Shown: one piece after another, positions 24,906 through 33,756 of the stretch
Position numbering within the stretch: the first letter of the stretch is position 1
Layout: each line of letters opens with the position of its first letter
Source: Solirubrobacteraceae bacterium
GTDB taxonomy: Bacteria; Actinomycetota; Thermoleophilia; Solirubrobacterales; Solirubrobacteraceae
DNA: 38,040 bases
Reading direction: 5' to 3'
NCBI GenBank assembly: GCA_025934395.1
Contig: JAICYC010000023.1
Span: 1-38,040, forward strand
Made by a program: the position numbers and the translations under genes
The notes under the pieces: generated by a model
Databases searched by the model: none
Seen by the model: only the letters and a program-made list of their open reading frames with translations
Told to the model about the DNA's origin: nothing

Positions 24906-25928
24906 TCAGCCGCCCGGCATCCGGCCGGACGGCGCCTCGGACGGGCGCCGGCGCTCGCCGAGCTTCCCGTTGAGACCGTCCACGGCGCGCGCGAACTCGC
25001 GCTGCGTGGGTGGGGCGTGCGTACGCAGCTCTTCGGGGCCGAGGTTCGCGGCTTCCGCGGTCAGCGCCAGCACCAGCGGGTTGTGGTTGTCCTTGCGCCA
25101 GGACAGCGAGATCGAGAAGGGCTCCGCGTCCTCGATCGGGACCGCGACGACCCCCCGGAGGATCTCCTGGAGCACCCGCGCGTCGGCCGCCGGGTAGACG
25201 CCGACTGCCCGCCGCGAGGCGAGCATCAGCAGCATCTCGGCGGGGTTCAGCGCCCGGTCGGTGGTGAGCGCACACGCGGGCGCCCCGCGAACGTCGTCGA
25301 GCGTGTGGAAGCCCGCCCATTCGGCCTGGACGGAGTCGTGGTAGCCGATGAACGTCTCCTCCAGGAGGTCCGCGACGTGCAGCTGCTCGCGGCCCGCGAG
25401 GCGGTGGCCCTCGGGCACCACCGCAGCGCGCGGCTCGCTTCGGACCAACTGGTGCCCCACCTGCTTGTCGGCTTCGGGCACGTGCGCGAGCGCCACGTCG
25501 ACGTCCGCCAGCCATGCCGCCGTGGGTCCGCTCGGGAACGGGAGTTCGCAGTAGCTGACGTCGACGTCGGGGTGCGCGCCGGCGAACGACGCGAACAGCA
25601 GCGGCGAGCTGACGGTCGGCGGCGGTCCGATGTAGCCGACCTCCAGCGACCCGGTGGCGGCGCGCGCGAGCGACTGCGCGGTGGCGGCCGCGTCGATGTT
25701 CGCCGCGCGCGCCACGCGGGCCTTCGCCAGGAAGATCTCGCCCGCGGCGGTCAGCGAGACACCGCGCGCGTGGCGCTGCAGCAGCTCGATCCCCAGTTCG
25801 CCCTCGAGCTGGGAGATCGCCTGCGAGAGCGCGGGTTGGGCGATGTGCAGCCGCCGCGCCGCGCGCGTCATCTGACCCTCTTCGGCGACGGTCACGAAGT
25901 ACTCGAGCTGGCCCCGCTTGAACGACAT
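24906..25928 (-). CDS. LysR-family transcriptional regulator
   Basis: 340 residues, slightly long because of a 30-residue hydrophilic tail. N-terminal helix-turn-helix (about 1-60): LEYFVTVAEEGQMTRAARRLHIAQPALSQAISQLEGELGIELL. Effector-binding domain from about 92 (GSLEVGYIGPPPTVSS) with the segment LASRRAVGVYPAADARVL. The ligand is unknown. No divergent partner gene lies close: the next plus-strand gene starts 202 bases away, a small membrane protein. Its target may be its own gene or something distant. A purine stretch (GATCGAGAG) precedes ATG 25928. Confidence 0.92.
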   Translation of the reverse strand: MSFKRGQLEYFVTVAEEGQMTRAARRLHIAQPALSQAISQLEGELGIELLQRHARGVSLTAAGEIFLAKARVARAANIDAAATAQSLARAATGSLEVGYIGPPPTVSSPLLFASFAGAHPDVDVSYCELPFPSGPTAAWLADVDVALAHVPEADKQVGHQLVRSEPRAAVVPEGHRLAGREQLHVADLLEETFIGYHDSVQAEWAGFHTLDDVRGAPACALTTDRALNPAEMLLMLASRRAVGVYPAADARVLQEILRGVVAVPIEDAEPFSISLSWRKDNHNPLVLALTAEAANLGPEELRTHAPPTQREFARAVDGLNGKLGERRRPSEAPSGRMPGG

Positions 25929-26129
25929 CTCTCGATCCTCAGCGGCGTCCGCGGATTGTCCAGATGTTCATAGGTCAGGCTCCCGATCCTGGCCCGGACG
26001 CGGCCTCCCGCGCGCGATCAGAGGCGTTTATACCAGGAAGGAAAACTCGTATTGGACTATTTCGCCGGGGTGGCCGAGACTCAAACCTCTCGTTGACGAA
26101 ACCGAAACGAACACGACCCCGAAGGTTCG

Positions 26130-26369
26130 ATGCTCCTGCTTCTGATCGCTTCCGGATGGCTCGCACTGGTTGTTCTCGCGCTGTCGCTCTGCGTGGCCGC
26201 GGGACGCGCCGAGCGCGACGCCGGCTCCCCGGGCAGGGAAGCCCGAGAAGCGGACTCGATCCAACCACTTGTCGTCATCCGCATCCCGGGGGACAAAGCG
26301 GATGCCGCCCACGGGGCGCGAGGACATCTTCCCTCGAGTGTCCTCGCGCCTCCGGCGGGCGTCAGCTGA
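26130..26369 (+). CDS. Small single-span membrane protein, 79 residues
   Basis: An N-terminal hydrophobic helix ([30 protein letters not shown]) is followed by a hydrophilic, probably disordered tail. GAAGG lies four bases before ATG 26130. The helix plus Cys-x-Ala-Ala-x-Arg edge resembles many short uncharacterised actinobacterial membrane proteins. Its end overlaps the convergent acyl-CoA dehydrogenase stop by eight bases. The spacer before it (25929-26129) shows no gene; it has two CGAAAC copies near 26095-26110 and a short tRNA-like string that I rejected. Moderate confidence as a gene. Confidence 0.5.
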   Translation: MLLLLIASGWLALVVLALSLCVAAGRAERDAGSPGREAREADSIQPLVVIRIPGDKADAAHGARGHLPSSVLAPPAGVS

Positions 26370-27678
26370 TGTGAAAGCCCGAGATCGCTCGGGCGATCAC
26401 GAGCTGCTGGATCTCCGCGGTGCCCTCGAAGATGTCGTAGATCTTCGCGTCGCGGTGCCAGCGCTCGACGGGGTACTCGCGGGTGTAGCCGTTGCCGCCG
26501 AGGATCTGGATCGCGCGCTCGGTGACCCACACGGCGACCTCGCCGGCCTTGAGCTTGCTCATCGAGCCCTCGGCGTTGTCGAATTTGTGGGCGTTGCGGC
26601 CCATCCAGGAGGCGCGCCACACGAGTAGGCGGGCTGCGTCGATCTCGAGCTTCATCCGCGCGAGCGTGAACGCCACCGCCTGGTTCTCGACGATCTTGCG
26701 GCCGAACTGCTCGCGCTCCTTGGAGTAGGCGAGGGCGTACTCATAGGCGGCGCGCGCGATCCCGAGCGCCTGTGCGCCCACCGTGGGGCGAGAGGCCTCG
26801 AACGTCTGCATCGCGGCCTGCGACTTGCCTTTCTTGCCCTCGCGCACGCGTGCGAGGCGTTCGTCGAGCTTCTCCTTGCCGCCCAGCACATTCTCCGCGG
26901 GGACCCGGCAGTCGTCCAGGTACACGTCCGCGGTGTGCGAGGCGCGCAGGCCGTGCTTGGAGACCTTCGCACCCTGCGAGATGCCCTTGTTCTCGCTCAT
27001 CGGGATCACGAAGGCGGCGTGGCCTTTGGACCCGAGCTCGGGGTCCACGGTTGCGATCACGACGTGGACGTCGGCGATCCCGCCGTTCGTCGCCCACGCC
27101 TTCTGGCCGTTGATCACCCACTCGTTGGTGGCCTCGTCGAACTTGGCGCGCGTGCGCACGTTTGAGACGTCCGAGCCCGCGTTCGGCTCCGAGGCGCAGA
27201 ACGCCGCCACCTTGACGTCGTCGGGCGTGCCGAAGCAGCGCGGGATCCATTCGCCGATCTGCTCGCCCGAGCCCTGGCCGAAGATCGCTGCCACCGCGAG
27301 CGCGGTGCCCATGATCGACATGCCGATGCCCGCGTCGCCCCAGAACAGCTCCTCGTTGACGATCGGGAGCGTGAGGCCGGTGGGGTCGGCGAAGAACTGC
27401 GCGAGGCCTTCGAACCCGTAGAGCCCGATCTTGGCGGCCTCCTCGATGATCGGCCAGGGCGTCTTCTCCTTCTCGTCCCACTCGTGGGCGGCGGGACGGA
27501 TCACGTCGGCCGCGAACCCGTGCACCCAGTCGCGGATGTCCTTCTGGTCCTGGGTGAGCGCGAGCGAGAACGAGGCCTCTTGGCCGGCGGACTCGGAGAT
27601 CGCCGCAACCGCCGCATCCGCGGCTTCGGCGGTGGGAGTTGCATCACTCGACGGGACGGCTGCGGGCGAGACTGACAT
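26362..27678 (-). CDS. Acyl-CoA dehydrogenase
   Basis: FAD-dependent enzyme that introduces the alpha-beta double bond into acyl-CoA, passing electrons to ETF. 438 residues from ATG 27678, with AAGGAG ten bases upstream. An extra Ala-rich N-terminus (about 1-38) precedes the fold. Motifs: [20 protein letters not shown] (FAD/substrate), [63 protein letters not shown], and catalytic Glu418 in IFEGTAEIQ, the position used by short and medium chain enzymes. It is 201 bases downstream of the Rrf2 gene on the same strand, with its own putative promoter (TACTCT, 27773-27768). No other beta-oxidation gene is adjacent. Confidence 0.93.
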   Translation of the reverse strand: MSVSPAAVPSSDATPTAEAADAAVAAISESAGQEASFSLALTQDQKDIRDWVHGFAADVIRPAAHEWDEKEKTPWPIIEEAAKIGLYGFEGLAQFFADPTGLTLPIVNEELFWGDAGIGMSIMGTALAVAAIFGQGSGEQIGEWIPRCFGTPDDVKVAAFCASEPNAGSDVSNVRTRAKFDEATNEWVINGQKAWATNGGIADVHVVIATVDPELGSKGHAAFVIPMSENKGISQGAKVSKHGLRASHTADVYLDDCRVPAENVLGGKEKLDERLARVREGKKGKSQAAMQTFEASRPTVGAQALGIARAAYEYALAYSKEREQFGRKIVENQAVAFTLARMKLEIDAARLLVWRASWMGRNAHKFDNAEGSMSKLKAGEVAVWVTERAIQILGGNGYTREYPVERWHRDAKIYDIFEGTAEIQQLVIARAISGFHIS

Positions 27679-27827
27679 CAGTTGCGATCTCCTTGGCGAT
27701 CGGGCGTTTCGAGCCTGGGCGTTCGCGCCGCGGCACCGGTGCGGCGGCGTCGCTGCGCCCGACTTACAGAGTACCCCATCACGCGTCCCGCTGTGTGACA
27801 TGTGTCCGTTCTGCGTCCAATGCAGGG

Positions 27828-27839
27828 ACACAATTGTGT
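27828..27839. promoter_or_regulatory. 12-bp perfect palindrome upstream of the acyl-CoA dehydrogenase
   Basis: ACACAATTGTGT, with a related GTGTGACATGTGTCC about 25 bases to the left and GTGTC to the right, giving several overlapping dyads in 27791-27855. It resembles a repressor-binding region for the dehydrogenase gene; the regulator is not identifiable. The rest of the 27679-27879 spacer shows only a possible -10 (TACTCT). Confidence 0.45.
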
Positions 27840-27879
27840 GTTCGTGTCAACCGAGGCCTCCGGGCAGAGGGCGATACGG

Positions 27880-28338
27880 TCAGCGCGCCTCCCACGCCTC
27901 CTCGGCGCGGGTGAGCGCGAGCACCTCGGGCGGCAGCGAGCCCGACGCCACGTCCGCCACCGTGACGTGCTCGAGCACGTTGCGGAGGTTGGCCCGGAGT
28001 GCGATCCAGACCTGCTTGAGGCTCTCCGCCGAGCCCATGTACTCGATCTCCTCCGGGGGCTGGCCGCGAACGCCCACCAGCGGCCCCTCGACCGCGCGGA
28101 TCACATGCGCGAGGTCGAGCTCCTCCGCGGGCTTCGCCAGCCAGTAGCCGCCTTCGGGTCCGCGCTGGCTGCGCACGACGCCCGAGGAGCGCAGCTGGGT
28201 GAGGATGTTCTCGAGGAACGAGACCGGGATTCCCTGGGCCGTGGCCACCGACTCGACCTTGCGGGGTTCCTTCTGGCTGCTGTTCGCCAGCTCGACCACG
28301 GCGCGCACGGCGTAGTCGGCCTTGGCGGTGACGTGCAT
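27880..28338 (-). CDS. Rrf2-family transcriptional regulator without Fe-S cysteines
   Basis: 152 residues. N-terminal winged helix with the family pattern HVTAKADYAVRAVVELA, IPVSFLENILTQLRSSGVVRSQRGPEGGYWLAKPAEELDLAHVIRAVEG. IscR, NsrR and RirA carry three Cys for a cluster in the next segment; this protein has no Cys at all, so it cannot bind a Cys-ligated Fe-S cluster and senses something else. It is divergent from the ferric ABC importer at 28452, with a 14-bp palindrome between them, so iron uptake is the obvious candidate target. An alternative target is the acyl-CoA dehydrogenase downstream. Confidence 0.88.
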   Translation of the reverse strand: MHVTAKADYAVRAVVELANSSQKEPRKVESVATAQGIPVSFLENILTQLRSSGVVRSQRGPEGGYWLAKPAEELDLAHVIRAVEGPLVGVRGQPPEEIEYMGSAESLKQVWIALRANLRNVLEHVTVADVASGSLPPEVLALTRAEEAWEAR

Positions 28339-28385
28339 CGGCGGATTCTCGCCTATTCGCCGGCCGGCCGCCGCGTGCGGGCGAA

Positions 28386-28399
28386 TTAGGGCTCCCTAA
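28386..28399. promoter_or_regulatory. 14-bp palindrome between rrf2 and the iron importer
   Basis: TTAGGG-CT-CCCTAA, perfect. It lies about 50 bases from each divergent start, next to a possible plus-strand -10 (TACGTT, 28409-28414). The half-site TTAGG resembles iron-regulator (IdeR/DtxR) half-sites, but the spacing differs from the 19-bp iron box. Candidate operator for the Rrf2 protein or an iron regulator. Confidence 0.5.
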
Positions 28400-28451
28400 A
28401 CCGTGTGATACGTTGGCGCTGTATCCCGACTCCGCAGATCGGATTTAGCCG

Positions 28452-29474
28452 TTGAGCATTCCCCGCTCCCTCCTCTCCGTCGCGCTCGCGTTCTCGTGCG
28501 TGCTGCTGCTGGTGGCCTGCGGCGCCTCCTCCTCCTCGGGTCCGCACTCGATAACCCTCTACAGCGGCCAGCACGAACAGACCACCACGCTGCTGGTGCA
28601 CGCCTTCGAACGCGCCACGCGGATCAGGGTGCACGTACGCTCCGGCGACGAGGCCGAGCTGGGCGACCAGATCGCCGAGGAGGGGGGCGCCTCGCCGGCG
28701 GACGTGTTCTACACCGAGAACACGCCGATCCTCGAATACCTGCGCGAGCGCGGGCTGCTCGCGCAGGTGGACGCCTCCACCCTGGCCTCGGTGCCGCGCA
28801 GGTACAGCTCCGCGGAGGGCGACTGGGTGGGTGTCTCCGCACGCGTCTCGGCGCTGGTCTACAACACGTCGAGGCTGCAGCCGGGTGAGCTCCCCGGCTC
28901 GATCCTCGAACTCGCGCAGCCGCGGTGGAAGGGCAGGGTCGCCTTCGCCCCTGCCGAGACGGACTTCCAGCCGCTCGTGACCTCGATCGCCAAGCTCGAG
29001 GGCACGGCGACCGCCGAACGGTGGCTGAAGGGGCTCGCTGCGAACGCCACCACCTACCCCGACAACGAGACGGCGGTCACCCAGGTGAACGACGGCCAGA
29101 GCGAGGTGGCGCCGATCAACCACTACTACTGGTACCGCCTGCGCGCGGAGCTCGGCGCGGCCGGAACCCATTCCGCCCTGCACTACTTCGACCACGGCGA
29201 CGCCGGCGAGCTGGTCAACGTCTCCGGCGCAGCGGTGCTCGCGTCGAGCCCGGCGAAGCCCGCGGCGCAGCGCTTCCTGGCGTTCCTCGTGAGCGCCGAG
29301 GGGCAGCGCCTGCTGGCACACAGCCACAGCTACGAGTACCCGCTGCGCCCGGGCGCGCCGCTCCCCGCCGGGCTTCGATCCCTGTCCTCGATCAGCCCCG
29401 CAGCGCTCACCCCCGCCCAACTCGGCGACGGGCGCGCGGCGCTCGCGCTCGAGCAGAAGCTCGGGCTTCTCTAG
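28452..29474 (+). CDS. Ferric iron ABC transporter substrate-binding lipoprotein
   Basis: 340 residues, TTG start at 28452. Signal peptide with lipobox LLVAC (Cys23). Fold of the FbpA/FutA class: ITLYSGQHEQTTTLLVHAFE at the start, DVFYTENTPILEYLRERGLL, and the iron-ligand segment PINHYYWYRL (211-220) with adjacent tyrosines 215 and 216, the FbpA signature. It captures Fe3+ outside the membrane and delivers it to the permease 8 bases downstream. It is divergent from the Rrf2 regulator. A phosphonate or sulfate protein is less likely because of the double Tyr. Confidence 0.88.
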   Translation: MSIPRSLLSVALAFSCVLLLVACGASSSSGPHSITLYSGQHEQTTTLLVHAFERATRIRVHVRSGDEAELGDQIAEEGGASPADVFYTENTPILEYLRERGLLAQVDASTLASVPRRYSSAEGDWVGVSARVSALVYNTSRLQPGELPGSILELAQPRWKGRVAFAPAETDFQPLVTSIAKLEGTATAERWLKGLAANATTYPDNETAVTQVNDGQSEVAPINHYYWYRLRAELGAAGTHSALHYFDHGDAGELVNVSGAAVLASSPAKPAAQRFLAFLVSAEGQRLLAHSHSYEYPLRPGAPLPAGLRSLSSISPAALTPAQLGDGRAALALEQKLGLL

Positions 29475-29482
29475 GGGCGGCG

Positions 29483-31072
29483 ATGAGCACTGCCGCAGCG
29501 CATCCGCGGCCGGCGCAGCGCATCGCGCACGCCCGCTCGGGATGGCGCCGCTGGCCGCTGGCGAGCGGTACGGGCGCGGCGATCGCCACGGGGCTCGTGC
29601 TGCTGCCGCTCGTGTTCCTGGTCGTCCAGGCGCAGCGATCGGGCTGGGGCGAAGTCGAACGCCTGCTGCTGCGCCACACGGTTGCGGTGCTGCTGTGGAA
29701 CACCGTGCGCCTGGCGGCGGCATGCACCCTGCTCTGTGCGGTGCTCGGCGTCGGCGCGGCGTGGCTGGTCGAGCGGACGGCGCTGCCGCTGCGCGGGCTC
29801 TGGCGCGTGCTGCTCGTGCTGCCGCTCGGCATCCCCGACTTCGTCGTCGGCTTCGGCTGGGTCTCGCTCGATCACGGGCTGCACGGGTACTGGGCGGCGG
29901 TGATGGTGATGACGCTGTCGCTCTACCCGCTCGTCTACCTGCCCGTGGCGACCGCGCTGGCGAGCGGGGACGCATCCCTGGAGGAGGCGGCTCGGAGCCT
30001 CGGTACGGGCCGCTGGCGCACGTTCTGGCGCGTGACGATGCGCCAGGTGCGCCCGGCGGTGCTCGGCGGGTGCCTGCTCGTGACGCTCGCGCTGCTGGCC
30101 GAGTACGGCGCGTTCGAGATCACGCAGTACCGCACGTTCACGGTGGAGATCTTCACCGAGTTCCGGCTCGGGTTCGACGCGGTCGGGGCGTGCGTGCTGT
30201 CGCTCGTGCTGGTCGCGATCGGACTCGTGGTGCTCGCGGGCGAGCTGACGCTCACCGGTGTGCGCGGCCAGCGCAGCGGTCCGGGCGTGGCGCGGCCGAT
30301 CGCGCGGATCGGGCTCGGCCGCATGACGGCGCCCGTGCTGATCGCGCTCGCGACGCTGGCGGGGGTCGCGCTGGGGGTGCCCGTGTACGCGCTCTGCTAC
30401 TGGATGATCCGCGGCGGGTCGACCACCCTGCCGTCGGCGTCGATCGTGGGCGCGCTCGGGCACACGGCCGAGTTCAGCGCGGCCGCGGCGGCGGCCGCCA
30501 CCGCGCTGTCGATCCCCCTCGCGGCGCTGTCGGTGCGCAGGCGCGGGCGCGTGACGCTGTTGCTGGAGCGCTTCGCGTTCGTCCCGATGGCGCTCCCCGG
30601 CCTCGTCGTGGCGCTCGGCCTCGTCTCGTTCACGGTGCGCTACGCGATCTCGCTCTACCAGAGCACGCTCGAGCTGGTGGTCGCATACGCGATCCTGTTC
30701 CTCCCGCTTGCGCTGGTGGCGGTGCGGGCCGCGATGGGGCAGGCGCCGGCGAGCCTGGAGGAGGTGGGACGCTCGCTCGGGTGCGGCCCGCTGACGGCGT
30801 GGCGCAGGGTGACGCTGCCGCTGATCGCGCCGGGGTTGCGCGCGGCGTTCGCGCTCGTGTTCATCTCCTCGGCGACCGAGCTGACCGCCACGCTGCTGCT
30901 GCGCCCGACGGGCGTGGACACGCTCGCGACCCAGTTCTGGACGTACTCGACCAACTTCGCCTACGGGGCGGCTGCGCCCTACGCTGCGTTGATGGTGGCG
31001 ATCTCGGCGGTTCCCGCGTACCTGCTCAGCCGGCGGATGACCGCCGGCGCGCGCCGGGGTTCGCTGCGATGA
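29483..31072 (+). CDS. Ferric iron ABC transporter permease, fused double domain
   Basis: 529 residues from ATG 29483. Two homologous membrane halves of about six helices each, with the ATPase-contact EAA loops EEAARSLGTGRWRTFWRVTM (about 168-187) and EEVGRSLGCGPLTAWRRVTL (about 430-449). This fused form is the FbpB/SfuB type. It forms the channel in the cytoplasmic membrane for iron delivered by the preceding lipoprotein. Its TGA overlaps the ATG of the ATPase gene (ATGA). No odd features. Confidence 0.93.
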   Translation: MSTAAAHPRPAQRIAHARSGWRRWPLASGTGAAIATGLVLLPLVFLVVQAQRSGWGEVERLLLRHTVAVLLWNTVRLAAACTLLCAVLGVGAAWLVERTALPLRGLWRVLLVLPLGIPDFVVGFGWVSLDHGLHGYWAAVMVMTLSLYPLVYLPVATALASGDASLEEAARSLGTGRWRTFWRVTMRQVRPAVLGGCLLVTLALLAEYGAFEITQYRTFTVEIFTEFRLGFDAVGACVLSLVLVAIGLVVLAGELTLTGVRGQRSGPGVARPIARIGLGRMTAPVLIALATLAGVALGVPVYALCYWMIRGGSTTLPSASIVGALGHTAEFSAAAAAAATALSIPLAALSVRRRGRVTLLLERFAFVPMALPGLVVALGLVSFTVRYAISLYQSTLELVVAYAILFLPLALVAVRAAMGQAPASLEEVGRSLGCGPLTAWRRVTLPLIAPGLRAAFALVFISSATELTATLLLRPTGVDTLATQFWTYSTNFAYGAAAPYAALMVAISAVPAYLLSRRMTAGARRGSLR

Positions 31073-32124
31073 GCCGGCTGGAGGTCAACGGGCTCGTGAA
31101 GGGCTACGGCCGCCGCGAGGTGCTGCGCGGCGTGGACCTCGACGTGCCGGCGGGATCGCTCACCGCTGTCCTGGGTCTGTCCGGCTGCGGCAAGACGACC
31201 CTGCTGCGGGTGATCGCGGGGTTCGAGCGCGCGGAAGCGGGGAGCGTGTCGCTCGGAGGCCGGACCCTCGACGACGGCAGCACATACGTGCCGCCGGAGC
31301 GGCGCGGAATCGGCTACGTGCCCCAGGAGGGCGCGCTCTTCCCCCACCTCAGCGTGCAGGACAACGTGAGCTTCGGGCTGCCCCGCGCGGAGCGCCGCGG
31401 CGAGGCGGTGCACGCGCTGTTGGAGCTCGTGGGGATCGCGCCGCTCGCGCGCCGCCTGCCCCACCAGCTCTCCGGCGGCGAGCAGCAGCGCGTGGCGCTC
31501 GCGCGGGCGCTCGCCCGCTCGCCCTCGGCACTGCTGCTCGACGAGCCGTTCTCCTCGCTCGATGCGGGACTGCGCGCGAGCCTGCGCGAGGAGGTGCACC
31601 TGCTGCTGCGCTCGCAGGGCGTCACGACCGTGCTCGTCACCCACGACCAGGAGGAGGCGCTCTCCATGGCGGACGTCGTGGCGGTGCTGCGTGACGGCGT
31701 GGTGGTCCAGCAGGGCGAGCCCGCGGCGCTGTACCAGCGGCCCAGCGACGAGCTGCTCGCGCGCTTTTTGGGAGCGGTGAACGTGCTCCCCGCGAGCTTC
31801 AGCGCCGGCTCGGCGATGACGGCACTCGGCCCGCTGCAGCTGCACGACAGCGAAGTCCCCGAGCGGGGCAGCGGCAGTGTGATCGTGCGACCCGAGCAGC
31901 TCGAGGTGCGCGCCCGCGCCAGCGAGGAGGCGGACCCCGGCGAGGGCGTCGCGGGCCGAGTGCAGCAGTGCCGCTACTACGGCCACGATGCCCTGCTCGA
32001 GATCCTCCCCGAGGACGGCATCGGCATCGACCCCCTGCTCGCGCGCGTGCTCGGCGAGAGCGCGCTTCCCGCCGGCACCGCGGTGACCGTCGCGGCGCGC
32101 GGGCCGGTCAGCGTGCTCGGCTGA
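31069..32124 (+). CDS. Ferric iron ABC transporter ATP-binding protein
   Basis: 351 residues from ATG 31069. Walker A GLSGCGKT (36-43), Q-loop in [15 protein letters not shown], signature [15 protein letters not shown], Walker [12 protein letters not shown] and switch His in [18 protein letters not shown]-terminal TOBE-like regulatory region follows (about 240-351; [14 protein letters not shown]). The fold is that of FbpC/PotA-type importers. Coupled by four bases to the permease. With the two preceding genes it makes a full Fe3+ importer; the substrate is inferred from the binding protein. Confidence 0.94.
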   Translation: MSRLEVNGLVKGYGRREVLRGVDLDVPAGSLTAVLGLSGCGKTTLLRVIAGFERAEAGSVSLGGRTLDDGSTYVPPERRGIGYVPQEGALFPHLSVQDNVSFGLPRAERRGEAVHALLELVGIAPLARRLPHQLSGGEQQRVALARALARSPSALLLDEPFSSLDAGLRASLREEVHLLLRSQGVTTVLVTHDQEEALSMADVVAVLRDGVVVQQGEPAALYQRPSDELLARFLGAVNVLPASFSAGSAMTALGPLQLHDSEVPERGSGSVIVRPEQLEVRARASEEADPGEGVAGRVQQCRYYGHDALLEILPEDGIGIDPLLARVLGESALPAGTAVTVAARGPVSVLG

Positions 32125-32263
32125 GCGGCGGCGGCATGCGCAGCGTGCGCACGCGGACGCTCCGGGCCCGCGCAGAGGCTCGTGTCCGCGCAGGCGCCTG
32201 GGCGCGTGTGCGCGGGGGCGCGTGCGAAACTTGGCGGCGCGTGTCCGGCCACAGCATCAAGCG

Positions 32264-33256
32264 ATGAGCCGCCGCTGGAACTGGGACTTCGAGGACGACC
32301 CGGGCGGCGGGCAGGGTCGGCCGCGGCCTCCGAGGACGACCCTGCCCGCGCCGCCGGTGCCCGCGCCCTCGTCCGCGTCGGCGCCGCCGAGCCCGCGCGA
32401 GGCCCAGGTGCGGCGGCGGCGCCTGGGCGCGGGCATCGTGCTGGTCGCGCTGGTCGTGCTGCTCGCGGTGGTGCTGTCGAGCTCGGGCGGCCACGCGGGC
32501 GCGAGCCAGCCGCGGGCGCGCGCGCGGGCCCTCGTGCCGCCGCCGAAGCTGCCCGAATCCGACGAGGCACAGGCCGCGCGCGCGGCGGTGCCGTCCGTGC
32601 TCGCGTACACGCCGTTCGTGCGCGAGGGGAGCGGGAGCTCCCGCGACGTGGCGCTCACCTTCGACGACGGGCCGGGCCCGTACACGCCGGGTGTGCTCGA
32701 CGTGCTCGAGCGCCTGCACGCCCGCGCCACGTTCTTCGCGATCGGGCGGATGCTGCGCTACTTCGGCGCTTCGACCGAACGCGAGATCCGCGACGGCGAC
32801 GTGATCGGCGACCACACCGAGAACCACCCGATGCTGGCGCGGCTCTCCGCCCACGACCAGCGCGAAGAGCTCTTCGAAGCGATCGCGCGGATCGAATTCC
32901 TCGGCGCGCCGCGGGCGAACCTGTTCCGCCCGCCCTACGGCTCGTTCAACGCCGCCACGTTCCGCCTCCTGCACGCGCTCGGGCTGCTGATGGTCCTGTG
33001 GTCGGTGGATACGAACGACTACACCCAGCCGGGGGTGAGCGTGATCGTCGAACGAGCGCTCGCAGGGGCGCACCCGGGCGCGATCATCCTGATGCACGAC
33101 GGCGGCGGCAACAGGGAACAGACGATCGCTGCGCTGCCGGCGATCGTCCGCGGCCTGCGCGCGCGGCACCTGAACGTCGTGACGGTGCCGCAGCTGCTCG
33201 CCGACGAACCCCCGCGCGCGGGTCAGCCGTTGCCGACGAGCCTCGCGGGCGACTAG
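32264..33256 (+). CDS. Polysaccharide deacetylase, canonical NodB domain
   Basis: 330 residues from ATG 32264. A Pro-rich cytoplasmic N-terminus is followed by one membrane helix (about 53-73), so the enzyme is anchored with its catalytic part outside. NodB motifs are complete: TFDDGP (132-137, Asp134 base and Asp135 metal ligand), DHTENH with His184 and His188, FRPPYGSFN, LWSVDTNDY and ILMHDGGG. It removes acetyl groups from GlcNAc or MurNAc of peptidoglycan or another polymer; the substrate is unproven. The 139 bases before it are very G+C-rich, with no gene. It is convergent with the Fur-family gene. Confidence 0.9.
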   Translation: MSRRWNWDFEDDPGGGQGRPRPPRTTLPAPPVPAPSSASAPPSPREAQVRRRRLGAGIVLVALVVLLAVVLSSSGGHAGASQPRARARALVPPPKLPESDEAQAARAAVPSVLAYTPFVREGSGSSRDVALTFDDGPGPYTPGVLDVLERLHARATFFAIGRMLRYFGASTEREIRDGDVIGDHTENHPMLARLSAHDQREELFEAIARIEFLGAPRANLFRPPYGSFNAATFRLLHALGLLMVLWSVDTNDYTQPGVSVIVERALAGAHPGAIILMHDGGGNREQTIAALPAIVRGLRARHLNVVTVPQLLADEPPRAGQPLPTSLAGD

Positions 33257-33268
33257 CGCGCGATACCC

Positions 33269-33721
33269 TCAACGGGGCGCGCACGCCTCGCAGGCGCCGC
33301 GCAGCACGATCTCGTGCTCGGAGATGCGCGCCGGCATGCGCTCCGACAGGCGGCGGATCGCGCGCTCGAGGCCCTCGTCGCTGAACGGCTGCAGGCGACC
33401 GCAGCGCTCGCAGACGAGGTGGTGGTGGTGACCGGGTCCCTCGAGCGCGGGCTCGAAGCGCACGCTTCCCTGACCGACTTCGACGCGTGCGAGCAGACCC
33501 GCGCCCTCGAGCTCCTCGATCACGCGGTACACGCTCGCGCGCGAGACCTTGCGCGAGCGCCCGCGCAGTTCGTGCTCGATCTCTGCGGCCGACAGGGCGC
33601 AGCTCTGCTCGCCGAGCAGCTCCACGATCGCGCTGCGCGCGCCGCCGCGCCGGTACCCCGCTGCGGCGAGCGCCTGCGCGGCGCGCTCGCTCCAGCCCGA
33701 GCGCTCGTGTGAGCTCTCCAC
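33269..33721 (-). CDS. Fur-family metalloregulator
   Basis: 150 residues from GTG 33721. Winged helix with the family motif KVSRASVYRVIEELEGAGLLARVEVGQGSVRFE, then the metal site region GPGHHHHLVCERCGRL and the second CxxC pair GACEAC near the end, which forms the structural zinc site. Fur, Zur and Mur cannot be told apart by eye; the linked cluster-A metal-binding lipoprotein 35 bases upstream in the same direction argues for Zur or a Mn regulator. A TAGAAT hexamer seven bases before the GTG suggests an extra leaderless promoter. It may repress its own operon through the palindrome at 34715. Confidence 0.88.
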   Translation of the reverse strand: MESSHERSGWSERAAQALAAAGYRRGGARSAIVELLGEQSCALSAAEIEHELRGRSRKVSRASVYRVIEELEGAGLLARVEVGQGSVRFEPALEGPGHHHHLVCERCGRLQPFSDEGLERAIRRLSERMPARISEHEIVLRGACEACAPR

Positions 33722-33728
33722 GCTCCGG

Positions 33729-33734
33729 ATTCTA
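33729..33734 (-). promoter_or_regulatory. -10 element of the fur-family gene
   Basis: Minus-strand TAGAAT ends seven bases before GTG 33721. It would let the regulator be transcribed as a leaderless mRNA apart from the lipoprotein gene. Confidence 0.45.
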
Positions 33735-33756
33735 GGACGCGGGGGCGCCCGCACGA

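Noticed and set aside
26063-26077. tRNA-like string GCCGGGGTGGCCGAG before the small membrane gene
   Set aside because: Resembles the 5' end of a Leu/Ser tRNA, but no D-loop closure, anticodon arm or matching acceptor strand follows; no sign of an attachment site.
28386-28399. IdeR/DtxR iron box
   Set aside because: Half-sites TTAGG/CCTAA match, but the spacer is four bases instead of nine, so the 19-bp consensus is not met; kept only as an unassigned palindrome.
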